Shown in pieces: positions 1 through 7,876 of a stretch of DNA of 64,000 nucleotides (the stretch's first letter is position 1; each line of letters starts with the position of its first letter). Location: NCBI RefSeq assembly GCF_017833295.1, contig NZ_JAFIBW010000001.1, forward strand, positions 2,742,001-2,806,000, read 5' to 3'. The position numbers and the translations under genes are program-made. Under the pieces are notes generated by a model. The model saw only the letters and a list, made by a program, of their open reading frames with translations. It was not told the origin of the DNA and made no database searches. Source of the DNA: Methylobacterium sp. PvR107. Lineage in GTDB: Bacteria > Pseudomonadota > Alphaproteobacteria > Rhizobiales > Beijerinckiaceae.

Positions 1-309
1 CGCCTCCCAGTGCCGGCAGATCTCGGCCTGCCTGGGGCTGATCTCCCGTCGTGCCACCCGTCGTTCGATGATGTCCAAGGCATCGGGCTGATCGAGCCAC
101 GGGCTGGGCCCGGATTCGGGAAAGCTCTCGGCGCGGAAAACCTGGATGCAGCCGATGTCGACCGGCACATCGGCCTCGACCGTATAGGACGGGCCCCGCG
201 GCGGCGGCGGCGCGACCGGAAGCGTATCGTCGCGTCCGAGAGCGAGGTTGCGCATCGCGGTCTTGACGGTGCGCGCGACGTCTGCTGCGCGCGAAAAGCC
301 CTGGGCCAT
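1..309 (-). CDS. Hypothetical protein, N-terminal part only
   Basis: Only the first 103 codons lie in the window and the gene runs off the left edge, so its full length and role cannot be judged. The frame is open from an ATG at 307-309 to base 1, with a weak GGGGTGG ribosome site upstream. The visible part has a short proline run near residue 40 and a charged stretch ending RRVARREISPRQAEICRHW near residue 100. I do not recognise the family. Steady high-GC codon use through the frame supports real coding. Confidence 0.6.
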   Translation of the reverse strand, partial: MAQGFSRAADVARTVKTAMRNLALGRDDTLPVAPPPPRGPSYTVEADVPVDIGCIQVFRAESFPESGPSPWLDQPDALDIIERRVARREISPRQAEICRHWEA

Positions 310-436
310 CAATCCACCCCGTTCCGGCCGCGGCTGTTGTCGCCGCGATCACCGAAGAATCCACGATCCTAACGAGCCATCGGATCACGGCGGAAGTACG
401 GATCGGACGCGGACCACTTCCAGGCCCCAGCCAGCC

Positions 437-832
437 TCATGCGTGTGCGGGACCCCGCGCCGCGAATTCCCAGACCGGCACGCCCCAGACCTGACCGGGT
501 TTCGTCCGGTACGCCGATCCGCGCTCGAACACGAGGCGGCCCGGCTCGACCGCCTGCGCCCGATCGCCGGTGACCATCAGAACGCCGCAACAATCGACCC
601 GCAGGGTCCCGTGCTCCGGGTGGACGGCGAACAGCTCGGGCGCCGTCCACCCGAGCGCATGCGCCTCGGCGCCCAGACGGTCGCAGAAGTCGATCGCGGC
701 CTCGCGGATGGGCGCCCATCGCGCCAGGATGAGATGCCGGCACGGCGAGGCGTGGGGGGACAGGTCCGCGATCGCGCTGCGCCACAGGGCGGCGGCGTCG
801 GGGAGCATGGTGGGAGCGAAATCGGAGGCCAT
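437..832 (-). CDS. Conserved hypothetical protein
   Basis: This 131-residue protein has a soluble, mixed alpha/beta look, with no signal peptide and no membrane segment. Notable stretches are PCRHLILARWAPIREAAIDF in the first half and a C-terminal GQVWGVPVWEF. Balanced composition and steady GC-rich codon use favour it over overlapping frames on both strands. No clear ribosome site precedes the ATG at 830-832; a second ATG at 806-808 would shorten it by eight residues. The family is not recognised. It sits among other small minus-strand genes with no evident operon link. Confidence 0.6.
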   Translation of the reverse strand: MASDFAPTMLPDAAALWRSAIADLSPHASPCRHLILARWAPIREAAIDFCDRLGAEAHALGWTAPELFAVHPEHGTLRVDCCGVLMVTGDRAQAVEPGRLVFERGSAYRTKPGQVWGVPVWEFAARGPAHA

Positions 833-908
833 AGGGTCGAGCTACGGCAGGCTCGGCTCGGTGGCCATGCGGCCAGAAGCGACCTTGCCCAACATGGGTT
901 GGGACGGC

Positions 909-1139
909 TCAGGCGCACTCCCTGTAGCCTGACCGCTCTGCTTCCTGGCGCGCTGCGCTGAGGACGCGTCGGCGGCCCTGGCTGTCCTCGATCGCCAGCC
1001 AATGGCGCACCAGGGTGAACAGCTCTCCGGCATCGCCTTCAGGCGGCTCGCCCAGGAACGTCTCCGCAGGCACGTTCAAGACGCCTGCGAGCCGCTTCAG
1101 CGCAGCGGTGTGACGATCGGAGCGGTTCGGAATGGCCAT
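909..1139 (-). CDS. Small protein resembling the C-terminal part of XRE-type regulators
   Basis: About 76 residues. The N-terminal part (LKRLAGVLNVPAETFLGE) resembles the last helices of an XRE-type helix-turn-helix domain, where an 'LA..L.VP...F' pattern is common. It is followed by a helical tail (LFTLVRHWLAIEDSQGRRRV). No complete DNA-binding domain is visible, so it may act as a partner or modulator of another regulator. It resembles the small gene beside mucR at 36518-36769 in layout: LGIPVTNFF, then a helical segment. The start was taken at the ATG of MAIPNRS; a TTG three codons upstream is possible. Confidence 0.6.
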   Translation of the reverse strand: MAIPNRSDRHTAALKRLAGVLNVPAETFLGEPPEGDAGELFTLVRHWLAIEDSQGRRRVLSAARQEAERSGYRECA

Positions 1140-1386
1140 GCTTGCCAACGCGCGGCACGATCGGCTGGCGCATTCACAATTCAGTGCGGCGTATCGGCTG
1201 CGGTTCGGATCAGGATCGGCCGCCGCCCGATCCGCTCAGGGGCTGCCCAGGGGCCCCGTAAGGGGGAGGAGGCCAGGCACGGCTGACCGCCGCGGCGCGA
1301 TAGAACCGTCGCCTGGAAACACTTCCTGCAACCTGACCGTTCTCCCAAAGCGTGGTCACCCGGCGACGCGTTCGCCGGAACCCTCC

Positions 1387-1554
1387 GTGACACGTATCCC
1401 TGTCTTGATCCTCGCCGCTGGCCTGACGGCCGGCGCCCTCGACCCGGTCGATGCCGCAACCAGGACCGTGCGGGTGCCGAACCACCGGACATGGCGCACG
1501 TCGGGCGGGCTGGTCGAGTGCGCGGAACGCTGGAGCGCCCAGCGTTCCGGCTAG
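1387..1554 (+). CDS. Possible small secreted protein
   Basis: A 55-codon frame starts at a GTG and encodes a short hydrophobic N-terminus (TRIPVLILAAGLTAGALDPVDAATR). This resembles a signal peptide with cleavage after an Ala-x-Ala-type site, leaving a mature part of about 30 residues with one cysteine. A GGAA about 9 bases upstream is a weak ribosome site. The frame is short and unrecognised, so it may not be a gene. The preceding stretch from 1140 holds nothing else I can support. Confidence 0.3.
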   Translation: MTRIPVLILAAGLTAGALDPVDAATRTVRVPNHRTWRTSGGLVECAERWSAQRSG

Positions 1555-1581
1555 GTCTTCCGGGACGACGCCGTAAGACCG

Positions 1582-1830
1582 TCAGGGCGCGGACAGGCGC
1601 TTCGTGTTCGCCGCCACGTGCTCACGGTAGCGGGCGATGACGGTCTCGGGCGAGCCGCCGAGCATCAGCGTGGTCGTGGCCTCAGCGGCCGCGTGGACCT
1701 TCTCGATGACCATGGACTGCGCCTCGGCGAGGCCCTCTTTGCCGCCCCAGGCGAGGCGCACGAGCCGCAGCTCGATGACGCGCTGAGCCTCGAAAGCCAG
1801 CATCAGCGATGTGATGAAAGGATTGTACAC
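1582..1830 (-). CDS. Small helical protein, unknown function
   Basis: Eighty-two residues, strongly helical: a core around AFEAQRVIELRLVRLAWGG, then a second helix, then TVIARYREHVAANTKRL at the end. The composition recalls small phasin-like or cytoplasmic helical proteins, but I do not assign a function. The start is set at GTG 1828-1830 because GGAG lies about seven bases upstream. The frame stays open to a GTG at 1872, but that start has no ribosome site. No neighbour suggests a role. Confidence 0.65.
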   Translation of the reverse strand: MYNPFITSLMLAFEAQRVIELRLVRLAWGGKEGLAEAQSMVIEKVHAAAEATTTLMLGGSPETVIARYREHVAANTKRLSAP

Positions 1831-1968
1831 GCGATACTCCGCACCGCGGCAGATGCGGCTCAGGGTGAACACGCCTCGGTCTCCGCAAGATCCCGCAGCC
1901 GAGCAAAGCTCGCGATCACGGAGACGTTCGCAGCGAAGCGTACATCTCCGAGATCGACCTTTCGAGGG

Positions 1969-2191
1969 CGGTTCCGGATCGTGTTGCGACGGTTCGGAAG
2001 GACGGCGACCCCGGTCGCGACAGCCGCGTCATGCCCCTCCTCCGTACGGGCTACGGGCTCTACGCGTGAGACGATCGATCGGCCTGCCGATGGCATGGGC
2101 CCGTTGGGCAAACCAGAGCCGCTGTCAGTGCGGGTTTTCACGCGTCGGCGGGTCTGGATCCCGGGCTCCGCTGCGCGGCCCCGGAATGACG
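1969..2191. repeat. Dispersed intergenic repeat, long form without nested unit
   Basis: About 220 bases in an otherwise gene-free gap (1831-2350) match 13264-13555 closely. Both copies share GGCCTGCCGATGGCATGGGC, then CAGTGCGGGTTTTCACGCGT, then TCTGGATCCCGGGCTCCGCT, in the same order. This copy lacks the 64-base palindromic unit found in the other. It ends in the GCCCCGGAATGACG motif common to shorter repeats elsewhere in the window. It encodes nothing convincing. Confidence 0.8.
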
Positions 2192-2350
2192 CGGAGATGC
2201 GGCGATACAGAAAGGACGATGGAAACATTGTCCCGAACGGGCGATGAACGTCACCCGATGTGCAACTGTCTCCGAAACCGGAGAGCGGCCCGCGCCTCGT
2301 GCGGCACGGGCACGTGCAGCGCCTCCGTCCCGACCCGATCGAGAAGGGCT

Positions 2351-2506
2351 TTAGACCCTCGGGGCCGGCTTCGTCGTCTTGAAGTTCTTGCGTGTCGTTT
2401 CGGCCTTGCGCGGGTCCGGCTTGTCGGCGAGCAGACGCTTGACGCGCGCGTTGAAATCCTCGGGCGTGACGGCCTGTGCTTTGCCGGTCGTGAGTTCGCG
2501 AGCCAT
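2351..2506 (-). CDS. Small basic protein, unknown function
   Basis: Fifty-one residues, lysine- and threonine-rich, with a highly charged C-terminus (DPRKAETTRKNFKTTKPAPR). The ATG at 2504-2506 is preceded at good spacing by GGAGG, which fixes the start and argues that this short frame is translated. The middle (VTPEDFNARVKRLLADKPDP) looks like one amphipathic helix. It may bind nucleic acid or another protein, but that is only suggested by charge. It sits just upstream of the tmRNA gene on the opposite strand. Confidence 0.6.
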   Translation of the reverse strand: MARELTTGKAQAVTPEDFNARVKRLLADKPDPRKAETTRKNFKTTKPAPRV

Positions 2507-2644
2507 TTCGGCCTCCGTGTCGTCGCCCAGAGCACGGGATTGCGCGGAGGGATGAGAGGCATATGGGCGTTCGCCCGGCAAAGCGCCAACACCGTCGGTC
2601 CGCATTGGCGGCGCACATGCGATGGACGGACAGGCCACAATCAG

Positions 2645-3050
2645 ATACGGTCGCCGCGAGGCTGACGACCGGTTCGTAATAACGTTTCAGGACCCGGGGG
2701 CGGTACCCGGCGCCTCCACCAGAAGCATCCTGCCCCCGATACCGCGGGGGGACGAGGGCGAGCATCCGGCGTTGCGGATGGCCCGCTGCCAGGGTGCTTC
2801 TGATGGGGGCGAAACAGGTTCGACTGGGCGGTAAAGGGATCGCGAGTTCTGTCCTGCCTCGGCAGGGTAAGATGCGGCTTTCGGTAAGGACTCGACCGGT
2901 TCGGCGCGGGCAACCCTCGTTCCGAACACCTGACCAAAACTCTAAATGCCAACGACAACGTCGGCATGGAGATGCGCCTCGCGGCGTAATCTTCCGGGGC
3001 GTGGGCACGCCTAGCAACAGAACCCGAGGCTCCGGCCTCGGGGCCCGCTC
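2645..3050 (+). ncRNA. ssrA: Two-piece (circularly permuted) tmRNA
   Basis: The RNA that rescues stalled ribosomes. As in alphaproteobacteria, the gene is permuted. The acceptor piece comes first and ends at an encoded CCA (2719-2721). A spacer to be removed follows, then the coding piece begins at GGGGGCG (2805-2811). That heptamer pairs with CGCCTCC at 2711-2717 to form the acceptor stem, with a G.U at the third pair, the alanyl-tRNA synthetase identity mark. CCGGG/CCCGG (2694-2698 and 2706-2710) forms the T stem. The coding piece starts GGGGGCGAAACAGGTTCGAC, as in ordinary tmRNAs. At 2948-2989 it encodes the tag ANDNVGMEMRLAA followed by TAA. A perfect hairpin, CCCGAGGC-TCCG-GCCTCGGG (3023-3042), lies near the 3' end. 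The outer ends given are approximate. Confidence 0.93.
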
Positions 3051-3105
3051 ATTTCATCCTGCCCGTTGCGGATCAGGGTTGCGTCTGGGCAGGCTGGAGC
3101 GTGGC

Positions 3106-3399
3106 TTGAACGAGCCCGAACAGGGAAGCGCCGAAGCGGTCTACGTATCGGCCATGGTAGGCGAGATGATGCGGCGCGTCCTCGAAGACGCTCTCGTCGA
3201 CCTCGCCAGGACCAGGGGCGCTGCCTACCTCGACATGTTCGTGGAGCGCGAACTCGCCCGCTCCGCCGATCTGTATCGCGAGCGGCCGGACGACTCGCCT
3301 GAGACCACCGGCATGTTGCGCGCTTGGTTCGCGGTCGAAGGCAGCGCAGCGTTGCGGGCCGTGGTCGAGCGCGCGAGCATCGAGGCGCGGCGCGACTAA
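3106..3399 (+). CDS. Conserved hypothetical protein
   Basis: A 97-residue, largely helical acidic protein starting at TTG 3106-3108, which has TGGAG eight to nine bases upstream. An internal ATG at 3154 would give 81 residues but has no ribosome site. The core (MMRRVLEDALVDLARTRGAA, then VERELARSADLY) reads as amphipathic helices. No signal peptide, membrane segment or recognised motif is present. It lies just downstream of ssrA on the same strand, with a second small gene starting 48 bases later. Confidence 0.5.
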   Translation: MNEPEQGSAEAVYVSAMVGEMMRRVLEDALVDLARTRGAAYLDMFVERELARSADLYRERPDDSPETTGMLRAWFAVEGSAALRAVVERASIEARRD

Positions 3400-3447
3400 C
3401 GCGTGGCCCGTCGGCGCGGCGCATCATGTCGAGGCCGGAGGATGATC

Positions 3448-3708
3448 GTGAGCCCTTCCGAAAGCGCGCGCCTGATCTATGGCAGCCCGAACGGCGACCA
3501 CTGGCATCTGCTGTTCGATCCCACGACCGGGCACAGCTTCGTCCGGCATACCGGCAACGTCGCGTCCGGTGGGCACGTGACGGATTTCAGTCTTTCGACC
3601 TTCCTCGCATCCGGCCGTAACGGCCCCGAGCATCAGGAACTCTGGCGGCTGATCGGGACCCTCGTCGGTGAGGATGGGCCCAAGCCGCGGCTGCGCGACA
3701 CCGCATGA
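3448..3708 (+). CDS. Conserved hypothetical protein
   Basis: Eighty-six residues. The sequence LIYGSPNGDHWHLLFDPTTG followed by FVRHTGNVASGGHVTDFSL suggests a small beta-rich domain, and it ends with a helix (EHQELWRLIGTLVG). I recognise no named family. Start: GGAGG lies directly before an ATG at 3442 but six bases before GTG 3448, so GTG is the better start. It may be co-transcribed with the gene at 3106-3399. Confidence 0.65.
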   Translation: MSPSESARLIYGSPNGDHWHLLFDPTTGHSFVRHTGNVASGGHVTDFSLSTFLASGRNGPEHQELWRLIGTLVGEDGPKPRLRDTA

Positions 3709-3780
3709 GCCGCACGGCCCCGCCGCTCGGGCGGTAGGTGGCGACCGGCGCGCGATGGCATTCCTGAGCGGCGCAGAGCC

Positions 3781-4773
3781 TCAGAAGAAACGTCGGATCT
3801 CCTCCGCGATCGCGTCCCCGTCCGTCTCGAGGGCGAAGTGCCCGGTATCGAGGAAGGTGACGCGCGCCTCCGGAATGTCGCGCCTGAACGCCTCGGCTCC
3901 GGGCGGGATGAAGAACGGGTCGTTGCGACCCCAGATGGCGAGAAGCTTCGGGCGGCGCGCGCGGAAATAGGCCTGGATCAGCGGATACCGCTCGAGATTG
4001 CGCTTGTAGTCGAGCTTGAGCGTGACCTGACGGTCGGCATTGCCCGGGCGCGCCAGGATGGCGGCGTCGAGCGTGTACGCCTCGGGCGCGATCCGCGAGG
4101 GATCGGCAACACCCTCAACATAGGCGGCCTTGACGCCGTCGAGGGTCATGCGGGCGCGGATCGCCCCGACCGCGGCCTCGTTCGGCTCGACCCAATAGGC
4201 CCGCAGCGGCGCCCAGGCCGCTTCGCCGAGCCCGTCCAGATAGGCGTTGCCGTTCTGGGACACGATGCCGGCGACGCGGTCGGGATGGGCGAGCGCCAGA
4301 TCCCATCCGACCGGGGCTCCGTAGTCGAAGGTATAGAGGATGTAGCGATCGAGGCCGAGCGCATCGACGAAGGCTTCGATCGTGCGCGACAACGACGCGA
4401 AGTCGTAGATGTAGGCGCGCTCGGCCGGCACTTCCGTGAAACCGAAGGACGGCAGATCGGGCGCGATCAGGCGGAAGCGGTCTGCGAGCTGCGGCATGAG
4501 ATGGCGGAAGTAGAAGGACGAGTTGGCGAAGCCGTGCAGCAGCAGGAACGCGGGCGCGTCGGGGCGGCCGGCCTCCCGGTAGAAGACGTTCACGCCGTCG
4601 GCCCGGATGGTGCCGTGGCGGACCACGCCGACCGGCGCAGGGCGGCCTTCCGCCCCGACGGCGCCGGATGTCCCCACGCCCGTCGCCAGCACACCGCCGG
4701 CGAGCAGATGCCGCCGCGTCGCGTGGGCCAATCGGCCTCCGGTCACCTCGGATCCGTGCTCGTGTCGCATCAT
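3781..4773 (-). CDS. Alpha/beta hydrolase, dehalogenase/epoxide-hydrolase type, probably exported
   Basis: A 330-residue alpha/beta-fold hydrolase. LLLHGF (77-82) forms the oxyanion region. The nucleophile elbow reads FDYGAP with Asp150 in place of serine, as in haloalkane dehalogenases and epoxide hydrolases. Asp285 (WGRNDPF) and His312 (DTGHFAL) complete a triad. The N-terminus has ATRRHLLAGGVLATG, a twin-arginine-like signal, so the enzyme may act in the periplasm. The start is the first of two adjacent ATGs at 4768-4773; the frame extends 20 residues further upstream without a better start. The substrate cannot be told from sequence. Confidence 0.85.
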   Translation of the reverse strand: MMRHEHGSEVTGGRLAHATRRHLLAGGVLATGVGTSGAVGAEGRPAPVGVVRHGTIRADGVNVFYREAGRPDAPAFLLLHGFANSSFYFRHLMPQLADRFRLIAPDLPSFGFTEVPAERAYIYDFASLSRTIEAFVDALGLDRYILYTFDYGAPVGWDLALAHPDRVAGIVSQNGNAYLDGLGEAAWAPLRAYWVEPNEAAVGAIRARMTLDGVKAAYVEGVADPSRIAPEAYTLDAAILARPGNADRQVTLKLDYKRNLERYPLIQAYFRARRPKLLAIWGRNDPFFIPPGAEAFRRDIPEARVTFLDTGHFALETDGDAIAEEIRRFF

Positions 4774-5189
4774 GACGGGTCTCGCACCTGGGGGATCAGG
4801 AACGCCAGGATCCGCCGCCGCGCGGTCGACCATGACGCGGCCGCGGGGAGCGGCGATGCGCCTGACCGCGCCGCGGGCCCGACGGCGAGACCATGATGCG
4901 GCGACTCGGCCGGGATCAGAACAGGGCGATGTTGGAATTCACCCTTCCGTGTTTCGACATGATCGATGCCCGCCCTGGCGCTGTGACCGGCCGTCCGCCC
5001 CAGCGCGTGCGACGCGGATGCGCGCTACCGCGAAATCCAGGCCTGCCCGCCGCGTGAGCGCGATTCGTCCGTGCCTGGCCTGGACAGCGCGGGACCGCAC
5101 GGGCGCCGATCTCGGGTGGTCCGAAGCTCCGGGACGGGTCGAGGGCGGGCGGAATGGCGCCCCGCAGCACCGCTGGTGCGTCAGGTCCG
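4774..5189. other. Gene-free gap
   Basis: About 415 bases between the hydrolase start and the stop of the flavin oxidoreductase. Frames exist on both strands, but their composition is that of random GC-rich sequence (arginine-, alanine- and proline-rich) and none has a good start. It should contain the hydrolase promoter; I see no clear operator or terminator. Confidence 0.5.
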
Positions 5190-6206
5190 TCACCGCCAGC
5201 CGAGGGGCGCGGCCACATGCGTCAGGATGGTCTCGATGACATGGGCGTTGTAGGCGACGCCCAGCTGGTTCGGCACCGTCAGCAGGAGGGTGTCGGCCTC
5301 GGCGATCGCCTCGTCGGCCCTGAGGTCCTCGACCAGCCGCTCGGGCTCCGCGGCGTAGGTCCGGCCGAAGACCGCGCGCATGTTGTCGATGAGGCCGACT
5401 TGATCGCTGCTCGCGCCGCGTCCGAAATAGGCGCGGTCGCGGTCGTTCACGAGCGCGAAGATCGACCGGGAGACGGAGACCCGCGGCGTCCGAGGACGTC
5501 CCGCCTCCGCCCAGGCCTGTCGGTAGCGGCGGATCTGCTTCGCCTGCTGGACGTGGAACGGCTCGCCGGTCTCATCCGCCTTGAGGGTCGAGCTTTGCAG
5601 GTTCATGCCCTGCCGGGCCGCCCAGATCGCGGTGGCGTCGGACGCGGAGCCCCACCAGATCCGCTCGCGCAGTCCGTCGGAATGCGGCTCCAGGCGCAGG
5701 AGGCCCGGCGGGTTCGGAAACATCGGCCGCGGGTTGGGCTCGGCGAAGCCTGTCCCGTTCAGCAGATCGAGGAAGACCTCCGCGTGCCGCCGTCCCATGT
5801 CGGCATCGCTCTCGCCGTCACGCGGCGTGAAGCCGAAGTGCCGCCAGCCGTCGATGACCTGCTCGGGCGAGCCCCGGCTGATGCCGAGTTGCAGGCGGCC
5901 GCCCGCGATCAGGTCCGCCGCGCCGGCATCCTCGACCATGGCGAGGGGGTTCTGGTAGCGCATATCGATGACGCCGGTGCCGATCTCGATGCGCTTGGTC
6001 CGGGCGCCCACCGCGGCGAGCAGCGGGAACGGCGAGGCGAGCTGGCGCGCGAAATGATGGACCCGGAAATAGGCCCCGTCCGCGCCGAGCTCTTCCGCCG
6101 CGACCGCGAGGTCGATCGACTGCAGCAGGGTGTCGCCGGCCGTGCGCGTCTCCGAGCCACCCGTCGGCGACCAGTGACCGAACGACAGAAACCCGATCTT
6201 CTTCAT
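5190..6206 (-). CDS. LLM-class flavin-dependent oxidoreductase
   Basis: A 338-residue protein of the luciferase-like monooxygenase class, using reduced FMN or F420-type flavin in a TIM-barrel fold. Family landmarks are the KKIGFLSFGHW start, DGAYFRVHHFARQLASPFPL, RIEIGTGVIDMRYQNPLAMVEDAG and GRLQLGISRGSPEQVIDGW. Length fits the class. The start chosen is the ATG of MKKIGF; one three codons earlier (MQRMKK) is equally possible. It is followed 64 bases downstream by the truncated haemoglobin. Substrate unknown. Confidence 0.88.
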   Translation of the reverse strand: MKKIGFLSFGHWSPTGGSETRTAGDTLLQSIDLAVAAEELGADGAYFRVHHFARQLASPFPLLAAVGARTKRIEIGTGVIDMRYQNPLAMVEDAGAADLIAGGRLQLGISRGSPEQVIDGWRHFGFTPRDGESDADMGRRHAEVFLDLLNGTGFAEPNPRPMFPNPPGLLRLEPHSDGLRERIWWGSASDATAIWAARQGMNLQSSTLKADETGEPFHVQQAKQIRRYRQAWAEAGRPRTPRVSVSRSIFALVNDRDRAYFGRGASSDQVGLIDNMRAVFGRTYAAEPERLVEDLRADEAIAEADTLLLTVPNQLGVAYNAHVIETILTHVAAPLGWR

Positions 6207-6270
6207 CCTTTGCATCCCTGTTTGCGCCCGCAGGCGCCGATGACGGCCGCAGAGATCCGGCCGGGCGCGA

Positions 6271-6693
6271 TCATCCGCCGACCGCATCCGGGAAGGGATC
6301 GCCTGTGATCGCTCCTGACGGACCCGGCCGGAAGAACAAGCCCGCCTTGAGGCTGTCGCCGATGCGGTGCGCACGCTCGATCAGGATGGCCGCCACGTCA
6401 CGCGGGAAGTGGGCGCGGGCGGTCTCCTCGAACAGGCCGAGCCAGCGGGCGAAGTGCGTCGGCTGAAGCTGGCCCAAGGCGCGATGCTTGCCGAACGGAT
6501 TGCCCTTGTAGCGGCCGGTCTTGAACAGGATTGAGGACCAGAAGGCCTGGATGGTCGCCATATGGAGCGGCCAGTCCGGGTCGGGGATCGCGGCTGCGAA
6601 GACCGGGCCGATCAGCGCATCGCCGCGCACGCGGGCGTAGAAGGCGTCGAGAAAGCGGGACAGGCTGGCTTCGTCGAGCGTGGCATCGGGCAT
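6271..6693 (-). CDS. Group III truncated haemoglobin
   Basis: A 140-residue haem protein of the TrHb3 class. It carries an early phenylalanine-rich helix (FLDAFYARVRGDALIGPVF), the tryptophan-bearing IQAFWSSILFKTGRYKG, and the proximal-histidine helix LQPTHFARWLGLFEETA with His80. Length and motif order match group III globins, which bind O2 or NO; the in vivo role of this group is unsettled. It lies downstream of the LLM-class flavoprotein on the same strand, which might supply or use redox equivalents, but nothing in the sequence proves a link. Confidence 0.9.
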   Translation of the reverse strand: MPDATLDEASLSRFLDAFYARVRGDALIGPVFAAAIPDPDWPLHMATIQAFWSSILFKTGRYKGNPFGKHRALGQLQPTHFARWLGLFEETARAHFPRDVAAILIERAHRIGDSLKAGLFFRPGPSGAITGDPFPDAVGG

Positions 6694-6967
6694 GCCCACG
6701 ACATGCCGACGGGCCCCGGGCCGTTCAAGAGGCGCGCGGACGTGAGCCGCGACGGACCGGGAGCGGTGCGCAGCCGAACATCGGCCTTCGAGCCGCTGCA
6801 GAGGACGGATCCAGAGCCCGGATGATCCTGCGGCGGCTTGCGCCACACCCGCCCAGAATCGCGCGACGTCGCGCAGGCCGCTTTCGCCCGTCCCCCGTCG
6901 CGCATGATAGCGAGGCCTCGACTCTGAAGCCGCCGCGAATCGGCGACACGACGCACGGGATACGGTC

Positions 6968-7876
6968 TTGTCAGCGATCTGGGTGACAGCGCTTATCCGG
7001 GCCTTGACCTCGGGAGCCGTAGTCGTGCTCGCCTCGGTGCTGGCGGAATTCCTGGGGCCGGTCTGGGGGGCGCTCATCATCAGCCTGCCGGTCTCGGCCG
7101 GACCGGCCTACCTGTTCATGGCCCTGGAACACGATCCCGCCTTCGTCGCCGGCGCGGCCCTCAACGGCTTCGCGGCGACCGCGGCGACGGGCGTGTTCCT
7201 GATCGTCTACGCCCGGCGCGCGGCCGGCCGGGGCCTGGCCCTCAGCCTGGGCCCGGCGATGGCGGCGTGGCTCGCAGCGGCCGCACCGATCTCGGCCGTC
7301 ACGTGGACGCCGCTGACGGCGTTCCTGCTCAATGCGGCCGTGTACGGAGCCGGCACCCTGCTGACCCGACCGGCGGCGCGCACATCGCTCGCCCGGAGCA
7401 CCACCGTCGCGCGGCCCCGGCCGCTCGACCTCATCGTCCGGGCGGCCGCCGTCGCGCTGTTCGTGACGGCTGTCCTCGCGGTGAGTTCGGCCCTGGGCCC
7501 GGCGCGGACCGGGGTCGTCGCCGCCTACCCGGTCACCCTCACGAGCACCTTCGTGATCCTGCACCGCCGCGTCGGCGGGACGGCGATGGCCCGGCTGGCG
7601 AGCATCACGATCCGCGGCGTTTTCGGCTTCGGCCTGACGCTGCTCACGCTTCATCTGCTGGTCGAGCCGTTCGGCGCCGCCCTCGCCCTTACGGCCGCGC
7701 TCCTCGTCTCGCTGACCTATTCAGCCGGGCTGCTCGCTCTGCAGCGGCGTCCGGATCAGCAGGCGGCGCGCGTGATCCCGCGCTCGGCCTCCGATCGCGG
7801 AGGATCACGCGCACCTGCGGAATCCGGGCTCGCGCCAGGCCTCCGGCGGACCACGCGGGATCAAGCGGGCGATTGA
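6968..7876 (+). CDS. Polytopic membrane protein, unknown
   Basis: About 302 residues with roughly eight or nine hydrophobic segments, such as GAVVVLASVLAEFLGPVWGA, AVALFVTAVLAVSSALG and LTLLTLHLLVEPFGAALALT. A polar tail of about 45 residues follows from residue 258. The start is TTG 6968 with only a weak upstream site. The two similar halves (GPVWGALIISLPVSAGPAYL and GPARTGVVAAYPVTLTSTFV) suggest an internal duplication, as in small transporters. No family name is assigned. Its stop overlaps the stop of the convergent mechanosensitive channel gene by 16 bases. Confidence 0.75.
   Translation: MSAIWVTALIRALTSGAVVVLASVLAEFLGPVWGALIISLPVSAGPAYLFMALEHDPAFVAGAALNGFAATAATGVFLIVYARRAAGRGLALSLGPAMAAWLAAAAPISAVTWTPLTAFLLNAAVYGAGTLLTRPAARTSLARSTTVARPRPLDLIVRAAAVALFVTAVLAVSSALGPARTGVVAAYPVTLTSTFVILHRRVGGTAMARLASITIRGVFGFGLTLLTLHLLVEPFGAALALTAALLVSLTYSAGLLALQRRPDQQAARVIPRSASDRGGSRAPAESGLAPGLRRTTRDQAGD

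Noticed and set aside
2251-2350. Protein-like minus-strand stretch ending ALHVPVPHEARAALRFRRQ
   Set aside because: It looks more protein-like than its surroundings but has no start, ribosome site or recognised family; at best a remnant.
1860-3017. Long minus-strand open frame of 385 codons
   Set aside because: It crosses the tmRNA, the dispersed repeat and the small gene at 2351-2506; its protein is arginine-, proline- and cysteine-rich without domains.
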